Shown in pieces: positions 34,881 through 40,101 of a DNA stretch of 40,101 bases (position 1 is the stretch's first letter; each line of letters opens with the position of its first letter). Source of the DNA: Acinetobacter pragensis (GTDB lineage: Bacteria; Pseudomonadota; Gammaproteobacteria; Pseudomonadales; Moraxellaceae); the NCBI RefSeq assembly GCF_001605895.1, contig NZ_LUAW01000035.1:165-40265 (forward strand), written 5' to 3'. A model generated the notes under the pieces. That model had not been told where the DNA came from, searched no databases, and was given only the letters and a program-made list of their open reading frames with translations. The translations under genes were made by a program, and so were the position numbers.

Positions 34881-36215
34881 TTAAAAATTCAGCGGATATT
34901 CCAAAATTACACGCAATTCATCGATATCGTTATAGCGGTAGCCTTTGGTTGCGCGATGGGTCGCTTGACGCAGTAATACATTTAAACCTTTAGCTGTGCC
35001 TGATTGAACTGTATAGCCCAGCTGTAAATCACGTTCCCAGTGCTTGTTGTCTACAGTGGGGTCATAGACGTGGCGTTTGGTATAAAAGGTATTGGTACTG
35101 TCTTGGTTATCCATATCCCAGCCATACAGATAACGTCCCATAAAGCTGAAGCCAGGTACACCATAAGGCGAAAAATCTAAGTCATAGCGGATTTGCGCAG
35201 ACTTTTCATTTGCTTCAGAGAAAGTGGCAAACTGCACTGCATTTGCAATGGCAATACCAGGTCCTTGGGTTGCAAAACCAGCCCAGTCAGCAGGTTCATC
35301 ACCAAAAACTTGCTGATAGGCGATACTGAGTTTGTGGTTATTCAATGAGTAACCCAGCATGGCTGATGCAATAGTGGTGCTGATGTCTCCGCCATTTTTC
35401 TTACCTGTGTCTTGGTTATTATAGGTATTGAAATTTACTTTCAGGCTTTGCTGAGCAGCAACCTTTTGTAAGTAATCTGCGCCGACATAGGTTTGAATCC
35501 AAACATCTTCTAATTCAGATACATACGCATTTGTACTGCCTTGCGGAAACTTATAGGTGCCACCAAAATATTTAACGCTGTCACCTTTAATGCCAACACT
35601 ATAGTCTGTGGTGAAGAAGTTTAAATCTTCCGTCGAATCTACAGGATTCATACTGTAGAAGTAGCCTGCATTCAGGGTTAAATTTTTAAAGCTTTGATCC
35701 TGCAGGCTTAAGCCTGTGGCTGTACTTGGCAGCAAGCGCGCTGTATTAATCCAAAGCACTGGAACATTCGGAAATTGATTACCGTAGGTGAGCACAGTGT
35801 CTTTGTATTTAACTTTGAGGTTTGCTCCAACTTCGCCAAAAGCGCCTTTTGCATTGCCTTGATTATCAATTTCCAGATTGCTTGTGCCTGTTTTAAATGG
35901 GTCGCTATACAGCTCAAAGCCAAATAATCCATAAGCATTGACTCCAAACTGAACTGCGCCATCCGTAAAGCCTGAGTCATAATTGAGGATTAAGCCATGT
36001 GCCCATTCGCTGCGGTAGCCTTCTTTTTCCTCAACAGGTACATATTGATTCGCGCCGGATGGGTTGTATTCGCCATTGCGGAAGTCACGATAAAAATAAA
36101 AGTTTTTATTGGTGACAGTCAGTTTATCTTCTTTAAAGATAACTTCGGCAAAAGAAGCAGGTGAAAAAGGTACAAATGTACCGATCACCAGTAAATATTT
36201 AACTGATGCTTTCAT
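34881..36215 (-). CDS. OprD-family outer-membrane porin
   Basis: 444 residues: signal peptide MKASVKYLLVIGTFVPFSPASFA, then beta-barrel sequence opening with KNFYFYRDFRNG and closing in LEYPLNF with the C-terminal Phe needed for Bam recognition. OprD-type porins (BenF, VanP, PhaK subfamilies) admit small carboxylates. Family repeats such as LNAGYFYSMNPVDS and GVPGFSFMGRYLYGWDMD fit. Its upstream region carries two copies of the motif shared with the transporter promoter, so it probably belongs to the same regulon. Confidence 0.93.
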   Translation of the reverse strand: MKASVKYLLVIGTFVPFSPASFAEVIFKEDKLTVTNKNFYFYRDFRNGEYNPSGANQYVPVEEKEGYRSEWAHGLILNYDSGFTDGAVQFGVNAYGLFGFELYSDPFKTGTSNLEIDNQGNAKGAFGEVGANLKVKYKDTVLTYGNQFPNVPVLWINTARLLPSTATGLSLQDQSFKNLTLNAGYFYSMNPVDSTEDLNFFTTDYSVGIKGDSVKYFGGTYKFPQGSTNAYVSELEDVWIQTYVGADYLQKVAAQQSLKVNFNTYNNQDTGKKNGGDISTTIASAMLGYSLNNHKLSIAYQQVFGDEPADWAGFATQGPGIAIANAVQFATFSEANEKSAQIRYDLDFSPYGVPGFSFMGRYLYGWDMDNQDSTNTFYTKRHVYDPTVDNKHWERDLQLGYTVQSGTAKGLNVLLRQATHRATKGYRYNDIDELRVILEYPLNF

Positions 36216-36310
36216 AAAAATTCCAATTTTAATAAAACAAATCCTTGTTAATCAGTTCATTCCTAGAACTGAGATACAGGGTGTATCAAAAAATTACGGC
36301 TTAATAAAAA

Positions 36311-36336
36311 CGTAACTAAATTACGATCAGCGCAAT
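36311..36336. promoter_or_regulatory. Operator-like motif upstream of the porin (site 1)
   Basis: CGTAACTAAATTACG (36311-36325) is a palindrome with a 5-base spacer, running into ATTACGATCAGCGCAAT (36320-36336), which matches the transporter-side palindrome at 15 of 17 positions. Confidence 0.55.
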
Positions 36337-36380
36337 TGTTTATTTTTTTAACACAGGCTTTTGGTAAATTCAATAAAAAT

Positions 36381-36396
36381 GTAATTGAATTACGAT
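36381..36396. promoter_or_regulatory. Operator-like motif upstream of the porin (site 2)
   Basis: GTAATTGAATTAC (36381-36393) is a perfect palindrome around one base, and ATTGAATTACGAT (36384-36396) is identical to 32841-32853. Confidence 0.5.
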
Positions 36397-36474
36397 TTTA
36401 AGGATTTATTGAACTCAGATGATGGACCCCCAAAAATGCAATAATTATTTATGTGGTGATTTTTAGAGTTGGAT

Positions 36475-36790
36475 GGTTTTATTGCACAAATCTATCCGTA
36501 AGCACCTGTTCAGTAATACAGTTTGCAGATGAATAAGCCTGCGTCTGAAATTTATCGTACAAGCGTTCTTCTCATAATCAAGCTTTGATTAATCGCAGTC
36601 ACATCACGATTTGGTTTAATTTAAACACTCACTGGTCTGCGTCTGCATGTCGATAGTACTGGCGGGATTCTTTGGGGGGAGGAGAACGGAAGCATAAGAA
36701 ACATCCGCCTGAATATCGTCGTCAGTAGCGTAAGCTGCGTATTGGTATCGATGCTGAAACTTTGCAAATACGGGTTATAGAGGGAGTCGG
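36475..36790 (+). mobile_element. Degraded IS5/IS903-type element (right remnant)
   Basis: GGTTTTATTGCACAAA (36475-36490) resembles the GGCTTTGTTGCACAAA end of the family. ATG 36529 opens MNKPASEIYRT; after a frameshift comes HNQALINRSHITIWFN, and after a deletion RKHKKHPPEYRRQ then a TAG stop then RKLRIGIDAETLQIR, the DDE-domain portion. Same family as the left remnant but opposite orientation. Non-functional. Confidence 0.82.
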
Positions 36791-36892
36791 GGGCAATGTA
36801 TCAAAATATTAATTTAGATCGTTTTTGTTTATTTGTAATGTGTATTCATATCTGTATTTATTATATGGTTGGTAATTAAAAACCCCCTCCTG

Positions 36893-36937
36893 AAATATAA
36901 GGAATTGGTCGCTAATAAATGTCTCTCTATCCCACCA
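36893..36937 (+). repeat. Decayed tRNA-Leu(CAG) fragment at the right island edge
   Basis: GGAATTGGT (36901-36909) and CGC (36910-36912) match the D-arm of tRNA-Leu (GGAATTGGTAGACGC), and GTCTCTCTATCCCACCA (36921-36937) matches the tRNA-Leu(CAG) 3' end (26234-26251) except for one missing C. Order and orientation are kept while the anticodon and variable arms are lost. Reads as a tRNA scar or attachment-site duplication. Confidence 0.65.
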
Positions 36938-37008
36938 TGTTTCAAAAATAAGGAAGCAGGAGTTTTGGTGCAGGGATTCCGCCAAAAAAAGCGCATTGAA
37001 AATGTAAA

Positions 37009-37027
37009 AGCCCTCAAAATGAGGGCT
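37009..37027 (-). terminator. Terminator of the small gene at 37091-37294
   Basis: AGCCCTC / GAGGGCT stem; on the minus strand it is followed by TTTTACATTTTC. Confidence 0.7.
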
Positions 37028-37090
37028 CGGGTTCGAAAATTCCTTTTTCTTTTCTCGATCCAAAATCAGCAGCTTATGGTATCTCTGCTT

Positions 37091-37294
37091 TTATGCTTTT
37101 AGATGATCCTCAAACTCTTCGCCCAGCTGCATGGCTAGAGAGTTGCCCGATAAATCATAAGTGACTAAACCATACTCTTTTTTAAAGCTGAAGGAGAAGC
37201 CTCGATTGTCTGCCAGAGTGCGCACGTTATAACCTAATTTTTCCAGCCAAAGCCGGAATGCGATAAGATTTTTTGCTTTAACTACTTTTTTCAC
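37091..37294 (-). CDS. Small hypothetical protein
   Basis: 67 residues, basic N-terminus (MKKVVKAKNLIAFRLWLEKLGYNVRTL) and acidic C-terminus (GEEFEDHLKA). It starts with GTG and has AAGGAG 8 bases upstream, plus a terminator downstream, so it is very likely real. No recognised domain. First gene to the right of the island edge. Confidence 0.75.
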   Translation of the reverse strand: MKKVVKAKNLIAFRLWLEKLGYNVRTLADNRGFSFSFKKEYGLVTYDLSGNSLAMQLGEEFEDHLKA

Positions 37295-37712
37295 GAGAGA
37301 ACTCCTTATTCATTGATAAATATTTAATAGGGATGTTTAAATATTTTTTAAAGGGCAAAATCCATTTTTTTATTAAATTACAGTTTTTTGATTAAAAAAC
37401 AAACTCATTAAAGCGTTGGGATTGTAGAAAAGTAGAGTAAATGTTTGATTTAAAATTATATATAGATAGTGTAACTAATTATGAAGATATTCACAGCAGT
37501 TGAAAAACATCAATAACGCTTATGTTGTCTTTGAGTTGTGCGTAATTATAGATCTGTTAATAATCAAATTATTAGAGTATCCATTACGCAGATTAGGCTA
37601 AAATGTTTCACTCAATAACGGCATTATTTTCTTGAGCTTCATAAAGCTAGCGCTTTTGCATTGTAGAAGCGTATGCATGAATGAAGCGCAATGAGATAGG
37701 AATAACCTGAAT
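37295..37712. other. 418-bp AT-rich divergent spacer
   Basis: No gene found. It separates two divergent small genes and must hold both promoters. GCGTAAT and ATTACGC occur in inverted orientation about 50 bases apart (37539-37590 area), which may be fortuitous. Confidence 0.45.
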
Positions 37713-37988
37713 ATGCGGGCTGAGACAGTTGAGCAGTTTGTCGCAAAACAAATTGAGAAAATGCAGCAAAATGATCAAGAACCTCCTGCAGCTGTAATGC
37801 TGGGGCATGAAGATTGGCTGATGTTCGCAGAGCAGTCTCAAGTCGCATATACGCCCTTTGGCAGTGCCAGACGGTATCAGCCGGCATTAGGCGGCTTGCT
37901 TTTGGTTCGGGTGGATGAAATGCATACAATTCGCGTGGTGACACAAGCCGAACTGGATGCATTTGCGCAAACCAATCAAATTTTATAA
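37713..37988 (+). CDS. Small hypothetical protein
   Basis: 91 residues, MRAETVEQFVAKQIEKMQQND... with GSARRYQPALGGLLLVRVDEMHTIRVVTQAELDAF. Composition is normal for a soluble protein and the start follows a GATAGGAATAA context. A longer frame on the other strand covers the same DNA but has His/Leu/Ala-rich shadow-like composition. No known domain. Confidence 0.65.
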   Translation: MRAETVEQFVAKQIEKMQQNDQEPPAAVMLGHEDWLMFAEQSQVAYTPFGSARRYQPALGGLLLVRVDEMHTIRVVTQAELDAFAQTNQIL

Positions 37989-38055
37989 TTGCATAGAGCT
38001 GAGTTTTAAGCTCTACAATGTAAAAAGCATTCAAATAAAAGAGGGAAATTAGCGC

Positions 38056-38787
38056 TCAAAAGTTGTCTTTCATTTCCCTTAAGCGCTGAAACTCTTCAAC
38101 ACTGTCTGCCCGGATAAACGGATTGGTTTCCAGCTCTAATTCGATCGTGCTGGGCAGGGTGCATTGTCCGAGCATGCGTTTAGCCTCTACGCGGTCAAAA
38201 CGTGCCTGCATGGCTAAATTGTCAGGCTCTGCATGCATCGCAAACTGCGCGTTCGACAATGTATATTCATGTGTGCAATATACCTTTGTCCGGGGCGGCA
38301 GGGCCGCTAATCGGGTCAAAGAGCTGAACATTTGCTGATAGGTTCCTTCGAAGACCCGCCCGCAGCCCATTGCAAACAGTGTGTCACCGCAAAATAAGAC
38401 ATCGAGGGTATCTATAAAATAGACAATATGTCCTAATGTATGCCCAGGAACAGCAATGATCTCGATATTCAGGCCATGAAATTCAAAAGAATCTGCATCT
38501 TCTAAGGGGTGGGTGATGAATGGAATTTTTGATAATTCATCGCGGGGGCCATAAACCGGTATATTGCGCTGATTAATCAGCTCCGGTACGCCGCCAATAT
38601 GGTCTTTGTGCCAATGTGTCAGCCAAATTTGCGCTAAGTTCAGTTTATGCGCTTGGCAATATTGCTCGACTAATCCTGCTTCCGTCGGATCAATGGCAAT
38701 AACATCCTGAGAATCTTCATGCTCTAAAAGCCAGATGTAATTTTGAAGCGCATTTTTAACATCGATACAGTGAATTTTAAAAGACAT
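38056..38787 (-). CDS. gloB: Hydroxyacylglutathione hydrolase (glyoxalase II)
   Basis: 243 residues from ATG 38787 (MSFKIHCIDVKNALQNYIWLL). The metallo-beta-lactamase metal motif THWHKDHIGG (about 57-66), PGHTLGHIVYF, FCGDTLFAMGCGRVFEGT and CTHEYTLSNAQFA are all glyoxalase II signatures. It hydrolyses S-lactoylglutathione to lactate in methylglyoxal detoxification. A longer frame from 38823 adds 12 residues without a ribosome site. Confidence 0.95.
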   Translation of the reverse strand: MSFKIHCIDVKNALQNYIWLLEHEDSQDVIAIDPTEAGLVEQYCQAHKLNLAQIWLTHWHKDHIGGVPELINQRNIPVYGPRDELSKIPFITHPLEDADSFEFHGLNIEIIAVPGHTLGHIVYFIDTLDVLFCGDTLFAMGCGRVFEGTYQQMFSSLTRLAALPPRTKVYCTHEYTLSNAQFAMHAEPDNLAMQARFDRVEAKRMLGQCTLPSTIELELETNPFIRADSVEEFQRLREMKDNF

Positions 38788-38939
38788 AGGACTCACTTCT
38801 GAGGTGTTTGTGCATAAATTCAACTTAGCATGTAAAGCGCATGGCTAATACTGCAAAAATTGAATATTTGCGGGAATTAATATCAGAAAAAGCGCCGAAC
38901 CTGTTCAGTATTCTGCTTACTTGCTGTTTTGAAGCCGCT

Positions 38940-39524
38940 TTATTCTTGATCTGTATGAATGCTGACAGCATTGCCTATGGTGTAAAAATGCCCGCCAGCA
39001 ACATGATGCAGGCTTTTCCACTCATCTGCGGCATCTTGATAATGCCAATGGCCATCTCTGAAAATCCGCTCATCTGCATAAGCGCCAATGACTTTGCCAA
39101 TAAATAAGTCATGCGTTTGCTGATTATGCGGTTCTGAAATGAGTTCGCATAAAATCCAGGCGGCGCACCCCGCGACAGCAGGAATATTGGAATGCGGAAA
39201 TTTAAACAGCTCCGCGCCAGAATGGCGCAGTTTTTCGGGCGCATCCTTTAGGCTGATCATGCCTAAGGCATACACCATTTTCAGCTGTTTGAGCGTAGGA
39301 ACTTGCAGTGCAAAGTACCCTGAATTTTCAATGATTTCCCGGGTTTTGGTGCTCTTGTCCAGTACGACAGTCACTTTAGCAGGGCTGAACTCTAAAGCGC
39401 AGGCCCAAGCGGCAGTCATTACGTCGGTATGTTCATGATCCTGTGCGGAGACCAGCACCGTTGGCCCATGATTGAGCAGGCGGTATGATTTTTCTAATTC
39501 AACGGGAAGAAGATGTGTAAGCAT
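38940..39524 (-). CDS. Flavin reductase-like (FMN-binding split barrel) protein
   Basis: 194 residues: a TVLVSAQDHEHTDVMTAAWACALEFSPAKVTVVLDKSTKTREIIENSGYFALQVP-type block marks the flavin reductase domain (FMN-binding), followed by CELISEPHNQQTHDLFIGKVIGAYAD. Members reduce flavins or act as NAD(P)H:flavin oxidoreductase partners; exact partner unknown. Ends 152 bases beyond the gloB start on the same strand. Monocistronic by spacing. Confidence 0.88.
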   Translation of the reverse strand: MLTHLLPVELEKSYRLLNHGPTVLVSAQDHEHTDVMTAAWACALEFSPAKVTVVLDKSTKTREIIENSGYFALQVPTLKQLKMVYALGMISLKDAPEKLRHSGAELFKFPHSNIPAVAGCAAWILCELISEPHNQQTHDLFIGKVIGAYADERIFRDGHWHYQDAADEWKSLHHVAGGHFYTIGNAVSIHTDQE

Positions 39525-39725
39525 GCAGTGAACCTAAAATCTAAATTGACTTAGCAAAAATGGCAACAACGTGTATTTAAGCTTAGACCATAAAGTGAAG
39601 ATAGCAAAGCCTGTAATTCCACACTCCGCTTAACTACAAAATCGCTGTAGTTGGCTGAATAGGCCGGTCTTGGGCAAGGCTGAACTGAAAGCGTATAGTA
39701 GAGCTAGAAATTTAAAGGAAAGCTC

Positions 39726-40101
39726 ATGAATACACCAATAATGCTGAATATCGCAGTATTTATTGCACTCTTGCTGTTGCTTGCGCAGATGCATAAAACC
39801 CAATGGAGCCTGTCAAAGAAAGTTTTTGCCGGTTTAGGGCTAGGTGTGATTTTTGGTTTGGGGCTGCATGCGGTTTACAGCAGTTCACCCGATATTTTAA
39901 AAGACTCTATACAGTGGTTCAATATTGTGGGCAACGGTTATGTCAAGTTGCTGCAAATGGTGGTGATGCCGCTGGTATTCATTTCTATTTTGGGTGCAGT
40001 CATTAAAACTGCATGATGCTAGTTCACTGGGGAAAATCAGTATTTTCAGTATTGGAACCCTGCTGATTACGACTTTTATTGCCGCTTTTGTTGGGGTCAT
40101 G
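39726..40101 (+). pseudogene. TcyP-like sodium:dicarboxylate/cystine symporter, frameshifted, cut by window end
   Basis: The first 96 residues ([31 protein letters not shown], then [35 protein letters not shown]) are the start of a DAACS-family symporter of the TcyP type. At 40005-40008 an AAAA run shifts the frame, giving TGA at 40014. Dropping one A restores [13 protein letters not shown] to the window end. The gene is either inactivated or carries a base-call error. The ribosome site AAAGGAAAG precedes ATG. Confidence 0.8.

Noticed and set aside
36809..37063. 84-residue minus-strand ORF at the island's right edge
   Set aside because: It crosses a terminator hairpin and the tRNA-Leu fragment, and has a skewed Phe/Asn-rich composition.
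37639..38034. 131-residue minus-strand ORF opposite the 91-residue gene at 37713-37988
   Set aside because: Composition looks like a shadow, and the plus-strand frame has a better start context; not fully excluded.
1..40101. CRISPR array, prophage or rRNA operon
   Set aside because: No regularly spaced repeats, no phage structural or integrase genes, and no rRNA-like sequence were seen in the window.

Overview
The window reads as chromosomal DNA of an Acinetobacter species (Moraxellaceae, Gammaproteobacteria). This rests on protein style and gene content: GspL/GspM next to SixA, a RhlB-type helicase, class 2 PyrD, an AAHS-type aromatic-acid transporter paired with an OprD-family porin, moderately AT-rich spacers, and remnants of an IS5/IS903-type transposase of a kind I associate with Acinetobacter. 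I cannot fix the species.

Positions 1-25700 are mostly ordinary housekeeping DNA. In order: thiS-thiG (thiazole synthesis), a DUF423 membrane protein, rpoH (sigma-32), a TusA-like protein, a cold-shock protein with a long leader, an rhlB-like helicase, a small lipoprotein, a nitroreductase, gpsA, sixA, gspL-gspM (type II secretion inner-membrane platform), pyrD, cvpA-purF, a large membrane protein that looks like a catalytically dead M48 peptidase, a probable cryptic DNA polymerase III psi subunit (HolD-like), a 2-hydroxyacid dehydrogenase, a BepA-like M48 protease with TPRs, a GFA-family protein, a small secreted protein, yqeY and rpsU divergent from tsaD, a DUF815 ATPase, and a patatin lipase followed by a divergent protein kinase.

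Positions 25746-26251 hold four tRNA genes: Leu(TAG), Trp(CCA), a second identical Leu(TAG), and Leu(CAG).

Positions 26252 to about 36920 look like an accessory island. The left edge is the intact tRNA-Leu(CAG). At the right edge (36893-36937) there is a decayed fragment that matches parts of the same tRNA in the same order and orientation. Just inside these edges lie two decayed transposase remnants of one IS family, reading outward, with their terminal repeats facing the cargo. The cargo is a catabolic cluster: an IclR regulator; a five-gene minus-strand operon (three SDR dehydrogenases, a NIPSNAP-family protein, and a KstD-like FAD dehydrogenase); a divergent AAHS-family MFS transporter; and an OprD-family porin. 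A sequence motif is shared between the operon/transporter divergent promoter region and the porin upstream region, which suggests one regulator for all. The likely job is uptake and stepwise oxidation or desaturation of a cyclic (alicyclic, hydroaromatic or steroid/terpenoid-like) acid. The exact substrate cannot be read from sequence. This cluster is my best candidate for an undescribed system.

Positions 36940-40101 return to core-like DNA: two small conserved-looking hypotheticals, a GloB-type glyoxalase II, a flavin-reductase-like protein, and the start of a TcyP-like dicarboxylate/cystine symporter with a one-base frameshift.
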